Assembly: GCF_025345565.1 (NCBI RefSeq)
Contig: NZ_CP054475.1
Span: 2,938,006-3,002,005 of the forward strand
Length of the DNA stretch: 64,000 nucleotides
Source: Thalassolituus hydrocarboniclasticus
GTDB taxonomy: Bacteria; Pseudomonadota; Gammaproteobacteria; Pseudomonadales; Oceanobacteraceae
Direction of reading: 5' to 3'
Numbering within the stretch: position 1 is the stretch's first letter; each line of letters starts with the position of its first letter. The position numbers and the translations under genes are program-made. This document shows positions 8,825-18,122 of this stretch, in pieces. The notes below the pieces were generated by a model that saw nothing but the letters and a program-made list of their open reading frames with translations, was not told the DNA's origin and did no database searches.

Positions 8825-11610
8825 GCCACCGACTCCTCGGCCGCAGCCATCGTATCAGCAGCATTAAATTCCAGCCGTTCTACACGGCCACTGGAACCAT
8901 CCATGCGCACCAGCTCCTGGTCTGCCAGTAATTTGGTTAACCCCGGAATACCCACCACCGCAGGAATTCCCAGCTCACGGGCCACCACCGCCGAGTGGCT
9001 GAGGGTAGAACCACGCTCCACAAGAATACCGCCAGCGGTTGGGAATAACGGTGCCCAGCCCGGATCGGTACGCACGGTACAGAGAATCTGACCATTTAAA
9101 TTCAGCTCATCGTCCGGTGAAAAAATCAGCCGCACTTTCTGCTCAACAATACCCGGATAACAACCAGTGCCCTGCAGACTGCCATCAGCAGCTGCGGTTT
9201 CTTCCTGAGCGTGCGGGTATTCAAAGCGATTATTGCAATACAAAGGTCCGCGGGTGTGGAAATGATGCGGTGGTTCGTCCGCTGCGTAAGACGCAAACTC
9301 CGCACGACGGATTGCCACCAGCGGTTTTAAATCAGCAGTCACCGAGCGGCCATCGGCATAGGCGTAGATTTCTTCCAGAGTCAGATAAAAAATATCCCCG
9401 GCCTGCTCAAGTTGCGAATAAAACACCAGCTGCTCACCGAGCTGACGGAAAATATCGCGGTACAGTCCAAACATCCGGGTACGCGCCAGACGCATATTTT
9501 CGCGGTTGCGGATGGCATCGCGCAGGCGGCTTAAATCACGCTGGAATTTTTTTAAGCCACGGCGACCAAATTGCTTCTGCAACGCCGGCAATACCGCCTG
9601 CTCTGCTTCGGCACGGAAACGGGCTTCGTTTTCGGCCAGCGTTGCCAGGGTCAGATCGTCACGGCTTAAAAAGTTTTTCAGCACCGCAAACATAAAGGAT
9701 GCGTCCTGACGCAACGTTACCGACTCCAGCTTCAGCTCGCCCATGGTGCGGTCGCCGTACAGTTCAATGTACTGCAGACAGCGGCTGTGGAAATCCGGAA
9801 ATTTTAATTGCAGCAGAACCAGAAGCTGATCGTTTGGCTGATCTTTTAAGCACGCCAGCAATTCCGGCTGTGTGCGCGCTTCATCGCATAAACGCAGCAG
9901 GAATTTGGTAGGTTCAGTACTTTCGATGCCTTCTTCACCGGACAGCAGGTTGTTCTGCACCAGTGCCGGATTTTCTACGCCGAGTTTTTCCAGCCAGCGG
10001 TGCACCTTGCCATTCATCATCATTACGTAAAAATCGTTAACGATGGGCGTGGTCCAGTTATTCAGCAGGGTTTTATCCAGGGTACGGCTGAGGCTGATTA
10101 ATGCATCCATGCTCAGGCTGTGCAGTTTATTACGCTCGACCCGGGCATATTCAGCGGCAAAGTGCGCGCGGAATTCGGCAACCAGATCATCCATACGGCG
10201 GAAACGGCTGAGCATGGCAAACAAGGCGCGCAACATCTGCGGCAGGCGTGCCAGTTTTTCGCGGCCACTCAGTTCACGGTCCTGAATCAGATCCACCGGA
10301 TCGGTCAGGCCCATCATGCGTTCCATATCGGCTTTATTGGTACGGAAAGATGGCAGGAATAATAACCCGCGATACCAGTTATTAATGTTGTAATACACCC
10401 GGCCACGAATCAGGCCGAGCATATTTTCCAGCATATCCTGATGCTGCTGTACGACATTTTCACGCACACCCAATAAACGCAGGGTTTGCTCGTAAACGGT
10501 TTTATAAGCGCGGTTAGCAAAGCTGAAGGTCAGCGGTGTGGTTACCCCACAATAGGATTCCTGAATATTGGAATTATCCCAGACCTGCAAACGGTCGGTG
10601 TCGGGGTTCTGTTCCGGTAAACGCGTCACCGGACGTGCCTGCAGAATATAAAACGCACCGTCTTTCAGACACCATTCAATATCCTGCGGTGCGCAATAGG
10701 CTTCCGCAATGCGGCGTCCCAGATCACGCAGGGCAAAAATCTGCGTGTCGGTTAAACAGGCAACCGTACGTTTATCGGCGGCCACTTCGTGTTCGCGGGT
10801 GCCGCCCTGTTCAGCATCCTGCACCAGACACAGGTCTTTATCGTTGACCTGTACGCTGAGTTCATTGCTGTTTAAACGCACACTGATTTCATCGGCATTG
10901 CAATGGCCGGAAACAAGACCTTCACCACAACCCCAGGTAGCCGAAATAAAAGCTTCGCCGCGATCGCCGTTAACCGGATTGGCAGTGAACATCACCCCGG
11001 CCACATCGGCATCAATCATGCGCTGAATAATCACTGCGGCATTAATATCGGTCAGGCCCAGACCTTTCTGGATGCGATAAGCCAGAGCACGGGCATTAAA
11101 GGCACTCTGCATCACGGTAATAATGGCCGCGGCAATCTGCTCTTCACCACGCTGATATAAGCAGCTGTCCATCTGTCCGGCAAAAGACGCACCTTCAGCA
11201 TCTTCACCCACCACCGATGAGCGCACCGCCCACCAGCCATGTGCCAATGCATCGCTGCCAATGGCTGTGCGCACGTCGTCGGTAATGGCAACTAATAAAC
11301 CGCCATCGCGGATTTTCTGCTGAATCCCCTGGGCAACCTGCTCCAGCGCACTGCTTTCGGGTTTATCGCCCAGTGACGCCAGTTCGGTTTCGATCCACTG
11401 CTCAAGATTCAGCGAGCGTAACTGTGCACGGAAAGCCGCAACGGGTACCACCCACCATTGCGGCACCTGAAGACTATTAATGGCCAGAGTCTGGCGGCTT
11501 AAAAATGCCAGGTTAAAGGCTTTGCCACCGATCTGATCAGCACTCAGCGCTGCGGCCTGCAGCGCATCCAGACAATAATTAGCCGGGCTGTTTACAGTGT
11601 CTTTTTTCAC
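8821..11610 (-). CDS. PEP-synthase/rifampin-phosphotransferase-like dikinase
   Basis: A 929-residue three-part phosphotransferase. The N-terminal third is an ATP-grasp/PPDK_N domain (GGKAFNL at 28-34, WWAVRSSVVGEDA, GVMFTANPVNGDRG, DIEWCLKDGAFYILQARPVTR). The middle 400 residues match no catalytic family I recognise, and may bind the acceptor as in rifampin phosphotransferase. The C-terminal swivelling domain has LVERGSTLSHSAVVAREL with the phosphohistidine H872. Such enzymes split ATP via phospho-His and pass one phosphate to a small molecule. The length is nearer rifampin phosphotransferase than PEP synthase, and no PEP/pyruvate TIM barrel is evident. It starts with GTG overlapping the HMG-CoA reductase stop by 4 nt. 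The acceptor is probably an intermediate of this operon's pathway (inference). Confidence 0.78.
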   Translation of the reverse strand: MKKDTVNSPANYCLDALQAAALSADQIGGKAFNLAFLSRQTLAINSLQVPQWWVVPVAAFRAQLRSLNLEQWIETELASLGDKPESSALEQVAQGIQQKIRDGGLLVAITDDVRTAIGSDALAHGWWAVRSSVVGEDAEGASFAGQMDSCLYQRGEEQIAAAIITVMQSAFNARALAYRIQKGLGLTDINAAVIIQRMIDADVAGVMFTANPVNGDRGEAFISATWGCGEGLVSGHCNADEISVRLNSNELSVQVNDKDLCLVQDAEQGGTREHEVAADKRTVACLTDTQIFALRDLGRRIAEAYCAPQDIEWCLKDGAFYILQARPVTRLPEQNPDTDRLQVWDNSNIQESYCGVTTPLTFSFANRAYKTVYEQTLRLLGVRENVVQQHQDMLENMLGLIRGRVYYNINNWYRGLLFLPSFRTNKADMERMMGLTDPVDLIQDRELSGREKLARLPQMLRALFAMLSRFRRMDDLVAEFRAHFAAEYARVERNKLHSLSMDALISLSRTLDKTLLNNWTTPIVNDFYVMMMNGKVHRWLEKLGVENPALVQNNLLSGEEGIESTEPTKFLLRLCDEARTQPELLACLKDQPNDQLLVLLQLKFPDFHSRCLQYIELYGDRTMGELKLESVTLRQDASFMFAVLKNFLSRDDLTLATLAENEARFRAEAEQAVLPALQKQFGRRGLKKFQRDLSRLRDAIRNRENMRLARTRMFGLYRDIFRQLGEQLVFYSQLEQAGDIFYLTLEEIYAYADGRSVTADLKPLVAIRRAEFASYAADEPPHHFHTRGPLYCNNRFEYPHAQEETAAADGSLQGTGCYPGIVEQKVRLIFSPDDELNLNGQILCTVRTDPGWAPLFPTAGGILVERGSTLSHSAVVARELGIPAVVGIPGLTKLLADQELVRMDGSSGRVERLEFNAADTMAAAEESVA

Positions 11611-14381
11611 AGGCTTTGATCTCCGTTTTCCAGACGCTGAATTTCCAGATCCAGAAGACGACGGAAGGTACGCACCACCCGCTCCATAAACGGATAATGA
11701 CGGAAGGTATGTGCCATCACATACATAGGTACACGGTTAACAACCAGATCCCACAGTGTCAGGGTAAAGCCGTAACGCCATTGTGCGGCATCCAGCGTAA
11801 CGCCGGCAGCCTGCTCCAGCTGTACACGGTGACGCTCAATTAAAGTTTCCACCAGCTGCGGATCAAAATCCGGATTCAGGGTAAATACCAGCAATTCAGC
11901 CAGATCGTGTTGCGGTGCCTGAACGGTCGCCAGTTCCCAGTCGTAAGCGCAGAGTGTCAGTTCACTACCCTGACGACGGAAGGCAATATTGCGCGGATTA
12001 AAATCGTTATGGATCAGGGTTTTCGGTAAGGCATCCAGCTGCGGATACCACTGCTCCATGCTGTACACGCGATCGCGGAAGCGCTCCATATCACCAGCAC
12101 TGAACCATTCCGGGAATTCCTGCTGGGCGTGAGCACCAAGCATTTCCCACAGGCGGGTTTTTTCCAGCATATTGGCGGTATTCGGTGCGTCGCAGATCCA
12201 GTCCTGCGTCAGCAGCTCATCTTCGCGGTTCAGCCAGATACTGTGCACCTGAGCAATGCCATCCACGGCGGCATTAAAGTGTTCGGTCGTCCAGCCGGAA
12301 GTGTCGTCAGCGGAATCCATTAATTCCAGACCGTCGAGATATTCCTGCACCAGTACATAGGCTTCGCGTGAGGCATCCGCCCAGGCCATATAGGTGGTCG
12401 GAGCAACGCGGCGGAAACGTTCATCCTGCTGTGCCATCACTTCCAGTTCACGCACATGACAGCCACGGAAACCAACATGCTTGCGGAATTCGTTATAGGC
12501 GTGCGCCAGACGGGCATCACACATCGACGCCATAGAATTCAGCATCAGAATAACTTCGTCATCCAGAGGCTTTACTTTGACCATCACATCCAGCGGCTGA
12601 TCGGCATCGTCCAGCGTCAGGCGGAACGGATAATGGCCAACCAGTTTATTGATTTTATGCGCCGTCAGTTCGGTAATAATACTGCTGCCTTTACCCGACA
12701 GGCTCAGGCTCTGCTGCGCACTGACCTGCACGTTGCGGTTTAACCCCTGAGATAATGCGCGGCTGAAAAACTCCGGATTTAAATCACCCAGCTTTAACCA
12801 TTCTACCGGGCGGTTGCGGCCGAGTTTTTCGTGAGCGCGGGCAAACTGATCGCTGGCAATGGCCGACAGCGTGGATAAATCCAGCGCCAGACAGTAACCG
12901 GCTATCACTTCGGCCAGTTTATGCGCACAGCCGGGGCCCGCGCAGCCAATCATCTGCAGGCATTCTTTCTGCTGCGGCAGACTGGTGCCGCCGCCGACCG
13001 TACCGACTACCAGACTTGGCAGACGCAGCGTGGCATAAATCGCATTATCATCGGTCATTTCCATATGCAGCTGGCCGATGGCCGACTCGTGTACACAGGC
13101 AATGTCCTGACCGGTGGCGGTAAACATCGCACCGATCACGTTGGCGATATTAATATTCAGACCGACCATACCGGCTGCAATACTGCCGCCAACAAAATGG
13201 TTATAGGCGGTAAACAGTTCGCGCGCGCTGACTTTTAATACCTTACGGCAGACGTCATCGCTGAGTACGGCTTCTGCCAATACGCGTACACCACGACCAC
13301 GCAGGAAAGAGTTATAGGTAACTTTTTTATCGTTCGAGAGGTTGGCCTCAACCATAAAGTTTTCGAACTCAATGCCTTCAAAAGCACGCATTTCGGCCAG
13401 AATCCACTGGCACGCCTGCCAGGTGCAGGTGGTGGTCATATTCTGACCCGCAGCATCACCGGTTTCATACACAAACTGTACGTGCACCGTGCGGCCCATT
13501 AATTCAGTATGCACTTCCACCAGATTGGCGTAGTTCGAATATTTACGGGTTTGGGCGGCAATTTCGTGCTGATGGTCTTTTACCCATTCGGCAAAAAATA
13601 ACGCCGAAGATAAATCGCTTAATACGAATACCGGTACGCGCAGCATACGCTGACCCAGAACCCGCACATTCACACCACCGGCACGGGAAATCGCTGTGGC
13701 ACCACGGGTAGCCGAAGCCACCAGAGCACCTTCAGAGGTTGCCATCGGCGCGTAAAATAAACCGTTCGCGTGTTCACCCCGAATATGCAATGGCCCGGCA
13801 ACACCTACCGGTATTTCGACCGTACCGATTAACGCTTCAATATTACTGACCAGCGCTTTCGGATCGAGAGTAATATCCGCTACCCGCTCCATCGCGGCAC
13901 CGGTTTCTGCGCGGACAAAACCCAGACGCTCCTGACGGGCCTCTTCGGTGTATAAACCACGCGCCGGTACTTTCGGCAACGTCAGTTCGTCGTATAAACG
14001 ACCATCATCTTCTGCCGCACGCTGACGCAGGGCATAACTGATCTGCCACAGCTGACGGCTGTTTTCGGCAGCGTTTTCACCATCGGTATCGTTACGCAGT
14101 ACCAGACGCCATAATTTAGAATTCTGCGCGACCTCCAGTTTGCTGATGATTAAATCGCGCAGCACATATTCTTTGTCGGCCAGAACCAGAGTCACCGTGG
14201 TAAAGGCAGCATCCAGCTGCCATTGTTCGCAGGGCTCGGCCAGCACGCATAAATGGCTTTTGGAAACATCCACGGCTTCGGCATTGCGCCAGTTATCACC
14301 GCACTGCAGACTTACGCTGGCGTTCTGTTCAGGGCTGAATTCATAACGGGCTTGAGTAGTATAAACGCGGGCCTTTTTCAT
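11607..14381 (-). CDS. Class I HMG-CoA reductase fused to an APH-like kinase
   Basis: A 924-residue fusion. Residues 1-115 form a small beta-rich domain, possibly PilZ-like. Residues 130-545 are HMG-CoA reductase: EALIGTVEIPVGVAGPL, PMATSEGALVAS with E217, NLSNDKKVTYNSF with K352/K353, ATGQD with D426, VGTVGGGTSLPQQKE and FARAHEKLG with H517. All four expected catalytic residues are present. The NADPH-site motif, usually DAMGMNM, reads DAAGQNM. Residues 600-880 are an aminoglycoside-phosphotransferase-type kinase with HNDFNPRN (H791, D793, N798) and YDWE (D814). The simplest reading is mevalonate formation coupled to phosphorylation of mevalonate or a later product. The gene overlaps both neighbours by 4 nt. 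Confidence 0.85.
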   Translation of the reverse strand: MKKARVYTTQARYEFSPEQNASVSLQCGDNWRNAEAVDVSKSHLCVLAEPCEQWQLDAAFTTVTLVLADKEYVLRDLIISKLEVAQNSKLWRLVLRNDTDGENAAENSRQLWQISYALRQRAAEDDGRLYDELTLPKVPARGLYTEEARQERLGFVRAETGAAMERVADITLDPKALVSNIEALIGTVEIPVGVAGPLHIRGEHANGLFYAPMATSEGALVASATRGATAISRAGGVNVRVLGQRMLRVPVFVLSDLSSALFFAEWVKDHQHEIAAQTRKYSNYANLVEVHTELMGRTVHVQFVYETGDAAGQNMTTTCTWQACQWILAEMRAFEGIEFENFMVEANLSNDKKVTYNSFLRGRGVRVLAEAVLSDDVCRKVLKVSARELFTAYNHFVGGSIAAGMVGLNINIANVIGAMFTATGQDIACVHESAIGQLHMEMTDDNAIYATLRLPSLVVGTVGGGTSLPQQKECLQMIGCAGPGCAHKLAEVIAGYCLALDLSTLSAIASDQFARAHEKLGRNRPVEWLKLGDLNPEFFSRALSQGLNRNVQVSAQQSLSLSGKGSSIITELTAHKINKLVGHYPFRLTLDDADQPLDVMVKVKPLDDEVILMLNSMASMCDARLAHAYNEFRKHVGFRGCHVRELEVMAQQDERFRRVAPTTYMAWADASREAYVLVQEYLDGLELMDSADDTSGWTTEHFNAAVDGIAQVHSIWLNREDELLTQDWICDAPNTANMLEKTRLWEMLGAHAQQEFPEWFSAGDMERFRDRVYSMEQWYPQLDALPKTLIHNDFNPRNIAFRRQGSELTLCAYDWELATVQAPQHDLAELLVFTLNPDFDPQLVETLIERHRVQLEQAAGVTLDAAQWRYGFTLTLWDLVVNRVPMYVMAHTFRHYPFMERVVRTFRRLLDLEIQRLENGDQSL

Positions 14382-15340
14382 ACGGCAGCTCCCAGCAGGT
14401 GAATGTTTAATGCAGCGGCGATAATCACCACCAGATAGCCCAGCAACATCGTCAGGGCGACGGCTTTCTCGTTATTTTCACGGCCGCTTTCATGGGGGGA
14501 TTGTTTGAATTTGAAAACAGCTTTAAGAGCCAGTACCAGAACCAGTACCAGCAATACGGCATAAACCACTAATACTGCGACATCCAGCAGCCACAGTAAT
14601 ACCAGCTGGTTCACCACCATGGCGCAGACCAGCGCAATGACCAGATTAGCGGCACCCTGCACGCCAAGGATGCGCGAGTAAGAATCGACCGTTTCGCGCT
14701 CTTCTTCCGGGCCACGGGTTTTACGGGTAATTTCAAAACAGAAGCCGCTGATAAACGCCAGGCTCATCATCGCCATTAAAGGTGCAGAATTCAGTAGCTG
14801 CATTACCGGCAGTTGTGGTTGTGCCATCGCCGCCAGCCAGAGCACGATCAGCGGCATAATCGCCATATGGCTCAGGGCATACAACAGCAAACGTTTTTCC
14901 AGCCAGGCGCCACAAAAAAATTCGGCGCCCATTAAACACAGGTAAACAAACATTACGGCCCAGACGATCAGGGTATCGGTACCCAGAAACAGGCTCCACA
15001 GCAGCTGGGCAATTACCGCAATAATGCCCAGACCTTTCAGGTGCGTCAGAGTAATGCGGCCACTCTGCAGTACGCGTTGCGGGTGATTTTTAACATCCAG
15101 CTCGTAATCTTTATGTTCATCAAAAATACGGATGGTTAAAAACAACGACCAGGTAACCAGACAGGCAACAATATCACTCCAGTTAAAAAACCATTCGCCC
15201 TGACTGGCGCGAACAACACTGGCAGTGACCAGATAAAGAATAAAAAACAGCAAGGCATTGGCGAACGGAAAACGTTCGTCCATCCAGGCGCGGATACGGC
15301 GCAGCAACGGCTCGCCGGCGATAACAGCAGAGTTAGTCAT
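14378..15340 (-). CDS. UbiA-family prenyltransferase
   Basis: A 320-residue integral membrane protein with about eight to nine predicted transmembrane segments. The first aspartate-rich motif is IRIFDEHKDYELD followed by HPQRVLQSGRI, and the second is the charged loop RGPEEERETVDSYS. Both are in the right place for UbiA enzymes that move prenyl groups from prenyl diphosphates to an acceptor. The family includes archaeal DGGGP synthase, UbiA, MenA and heme O synthase. The motifs do not tell me which acceptor is used. Its stop overlaps the HMG-CoA reductase ATG (ATGA). The exporter gene ends 35 nt upstream. Confidence 0.8.
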   Translation of the reverse strand: MTNSAVIAGEPLLRRIRAWMDERFPFANALLFFILYLVTASVVRASQGEWFFNWSDIVACLVTWSLFLTIRIFDEHKDYELDVKNHPQRVLQSGRITLTHLKGLGIIAVIAQLLWSLFLGTDTLIVWAVMFVYLCLMGAEFFCGAWLEKRLLLYALSHMAIMPLIVLWLAAMAQPQLPVMQLLNSAPLMAMMSLAFISGFCFEITRKTRGPEEERETVDSYSRILGVQGAANLVIALVCAMVVNQLVLLWLLDVAVLVVYAVLLVLVLVLALKAVFKFKQSPHESGRENNEKAVALTMLLGYLVVIIAAALNIHLLGAAV

Positions 15341-15375
15341 AGAGAGGTCTCATTAATTGAATAAATCAGAAAAAT

Positions 15376-17673
15376 TCAGTCGCGATCCAACAGCATCAGC
15401 AACAAAGGTAAAAGAATAAGATCGGCCAGTAAGGCGACAATAACCGTCAGAGCCATCAGCCCACCCATGCCCCAGGTCGGCGAAAAAGGTGACAACAGCA
15501 ACAGTGCAAAACCGGCGGCCAGTACCAGGCTGGTAATAATCATGGCCACGCCAACGGTAGAAAATGCGTATTCGATGGCCGCTTCGGTGCTTTCACCTCT
15601 GGCCCTGGCGCTGCGGTACTTGGCAAGAAAATGCACGGTGTCATCAACCACCAGACCAAGACTCATACAGGCAACAATACTCAGCCCCAGATCAACATGG
15701 CCGCTGATATAACCCCAGATACCGTAAGCCAGCAGTGCCGGCAGTAAATTCGGCACCAGGCTGATCAACCCGAGACGTACCGAACGCAGTACCAGCATCA
15801 TGACCGCCGAAATTAATACCAGCGCCAGTAATGTGCCCTGAAACAGGCTGATGCTGTTACGGTCAGAAATCTGGGCGAACACCATATCCAGACCACTGCC
15901 CGGAGCAATACTCAGCGCCGGAGTATGTTCTGCCGCCCAGTCGAGCAGAGCCTGATCAAAGGCCACTAATTCACGTGAGGTACGCTTGAATAAATGCACG
16001 GTAAAACGGCTGGCGGTCTGATCAATAGTAAGACGCTCATTCAGACCCATACCAAAAGGCAGCGACATTTCGTACAACAGCATTGCCTGAGCGACCTGCT
16101 CATCGGAAGCGGGAATGCGGTAGTAATCTTTATCACCATCATGCAGCGCCTGATTCAGTGTCAGTAATGGCTGATGCAGACTGTCAACAAAACCGACTTC
16201 AGCAAAGGTTTCCAGATGCTCAGCCAGTTGCTGCAACTGTTGCATAGGCTCGGTACGGTACAGCGAGCCACCATCCTGTGCCGCAATGCGGTACTGAATA
16301 AAATTAACGCCGTTAAGTTTATCGTTCTGCAGATCCAGTGCCTGGCGAACCGCAAAGGATTCATCGTAATACTGATGCCACTGCTCATTGAATTTCAGCT
16401 GACTGACACCGGCTGCCAGTATCGCTGACACAATGACCGCCCCCAGCAGTAACGCCCGCGGATGCGGCTGCAATACCCGCTGCCAGAATGTGAGCAATAA
16501 GCCACTGAGCCATTGTCCGGGATGCGCCAGCGTCCGGCCCGGCTGTATTTTTGGCTGTGGTAAAACACGCAGTGCGGCAATAAACAGAGTCAGACTCAGC
16601 ACCGCAGCTAACAGTGCGGCAAAAGCGACTAAATTGCCCAGGTCGCGATATGGCGGAGACTCGCTGAAATTCAGGCACAACAAACCAAGCGCAGTAGTAA
16701 TCGAAGTAATCCACACCGGGCGGATATTGGATTTAACCGCTTCCGCCAGTGCAGGTACTTTGCTCATACCGGCACGCAGCCCATGCTGATAGGTCGCCAG
16801 AATATGCAGGCAGTCAGCAATTACGATAATCATAATCATCGATGGCACCACACCCACCACCGGAGTCAGGCGTGCCGTGGTCAGTCCCAGCGCACCGGCC
16901 CACCCCAGAGCACCAAAGGTCGCCATTACACTCAGCAACGTCAGGGTTAATGCCAGAAAAGTACCGGCGAGAGAGCGGGTCAGAAAAAAGATACCAGCGA
17001 AAATCAGCAGATAACTGGCCGGAATCAAGGCTTCCATATCGCGCTCTACGGCTTCAGCCAGCGCCAGATTAATAATCGCCGAACCAAACAACTGTACATT
17101 CAGATGTTGCAGGTCAGTTTCAGCGAGTAATTTACGGGTATAGGCGACCAGTTCGGCGGTTGCTTTTTCGTCACCGTCCGGCAATGAAAGGCTGACAATA
17201 ATTAATGCCAGATCGCCGTCTTTATTGACCAGACGATTCAGCAGATCGGGTTGAGTCCGGATATATTCCAACTCCCCCGAAATATCCCAAGCAGACGCTT
17301 GCTCAGGCCGATAAAAATCATCGATATTAATATTATCATCAGCAGACTGAATACGCTGATAATTGGTAAGGGAATCCACCCGGCGGGCGTAGGGAATTTC
17401 CCAGGCGACCTGGGTAAGTTGTGCAATTTCATTTAACGCACGGGGATCAAGCACAGTGGCCGACGATGATGGCTGCAACAGAAAGGTCAGCGTATCCTGT
17501 TTATTAAAATCCTTTTCAAGCTGCTCAAAGCTCAGCAGCTGCGGATTATCAGCACTGAAATAAACCCGGAAGTCTGATACAAATGACAGCTTTGTCGCCC
17601 CTGCTGTCAAACTTATTATTAGTATTATGGCGGCAACAATAACCAGCCACGGATAACGCAGTGAGAATGACAC
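15376..17673 (-). CDS. RND/MMPL-family exporter (HpnN-like)
   Basis: A 765-residue membrane transporter with two repeats of one N-terminal helix, a large periplasmic loop and five to six helices. This is the layout of MMPL/HpnN-type RND proteins that move lipids or hydrophobic products. The N-terminus reads YPWLVIVAAIILIISLTAG followed by FRVYFSADNP. The second half carries SIVACMSLGLVVDDTVHFLAKYR, the helix-4 acidic motif of the family. The GTG start at 17673 is preceded by AAGGA. It is the first gene of the seven-gene operon, and I infer that it exports or flips the end product. Confidence 0.85.
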   Translation of the reverse strand: MSFSLRYPWLVIVAAIILIISLTAGATKLSFVSDFRVYFSADNPQLLSFEQLEKDFNKQDTLTFLLQPSSSATVLDPRALNEIAQLTQVAWEIPYARRVDSLTNYQRIQSADDNINIDDFYRPEQASAWDISGELEYIRTQPDLLNRLVNKDGDLALIIVSLSLPDGDEKATAELVAYTRKLLAETDLQHLNVQLFGSAIINLALAEAVERDMEALIPASYLLIFAGIFFLTRSLAGTFLALTLTLLSVMATFGALGWAGALGLTTARLTPVVGVVPSMIMIIVIADCLHILATYQHGLRAGMSKVPALAEAVKSNIRPVWITSITTALGLLCLNFSESPPYRDLGNLVAFAALLAAVLSLTLFIAALRVLPQPKIQPGRTLAHPGQWLSGLLLTFWQRVLQPHPRALLLGAVIVSAILAAGVSQLKFNEQWHQYYDESFAVRQALDLQNDKLNGVNFIQYRIAAQDGGSLYRTEPMQQLQQLAEHLETFAEVGFVDSLHQPLLTLNQALHDGDKDYYRIPASDEQVAQAMLLYEMSLPFGMGLNERLTIDQTASRFTVHLFKRTSRELVAFDQALLDWAAEHTPALSIAPGSGLDMVFAQISDRNSISLFQGTLLALVLISAVMMLVLRSVRLGLISLVPNLLPALLAYGIWGYISGHVDLGLSIVACMSLGLVVDDTVHFLAKYRSARARGESTEAAIEYAFSTVGVAMIITSLVLAAGFALLLLSPFSPTWGMGGLMALTVIVALLADLILLPLLLMLLDRD

Positions 17674-18066
17674 GATAAAATCCTTTTAGCCTTGCTAAAA
17701 AAAACTGGCACATCGTTTGCCATCAGCGGCTTTAGAATAATCGTTGTAACAATGCCCGGAACGGCCGCGGATATTACCCAGAGCATTCCCTTAAGGCCAG
17801 AGACAAGAACAGAAAAAATAAGAATTAATGCAACTTATCCGACAATTTTTCCCTGAGGACAAAGAGCATCCGGAATGCAATCACGCATCCGGACAATATT
17901 GCTCACCAATCAGGACAACTGCGCAATACTCCAGACCTTGTTAACAAATATATAAATATAATAATAAAGAATTATATAAACAGATCCGGGATAGATAATT
18001 GCAGCAAAACGGGCCGCAGGAAACTTTTGGATAAATTCAGGTTTACCGGCCAGTTGCAGAACCGGT
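17674..18066. promoter_or_regulatory. Leader/promoter region of the seven-gene operon
   Basis: No gene is visible. An AT-rich tract at about 17941-17990 could hold the minus-strand promoter. A direct repeat GCATCCGGA occurs at 17866-17874 and 17885-17893, a 19-bp period or about two helical turns. It is about 190-220 nt upstream of the exporter start and looks like a tandem operator. CCGGAATGC within the first unit also forms an imperfect inverted repeat with GCATCCGG of the second. Confidence 0.45.
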
Positions 18067-18106
18067 AAAAAAAAGCCGCAGCCGGAAAATTCCGCCTGCG
18101 GCTTTA
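18067..18106 (-). terminator. Terminator after the emrAB-like operon
   Basis: AAAGCCGCAG and CTGCGGCTTT pair with an inner imperfect stem, followed on the minus strand by a run of eight T. It is 16 nt past the DHA2 transporter stop. Confidence 0.88.
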
Positions 18107-18122
18107 ATAATAACCGGCAGTA

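Noticed and set aside
4832-17673. Complete archaeal ether-lipid or complete mevalonate pathway
   Set aside because: GGGP synthase, mevalonate kinases of the GHMP type, diphosphomevalonate decarboxylase and prenyl diphosphate synthase are not in the window.
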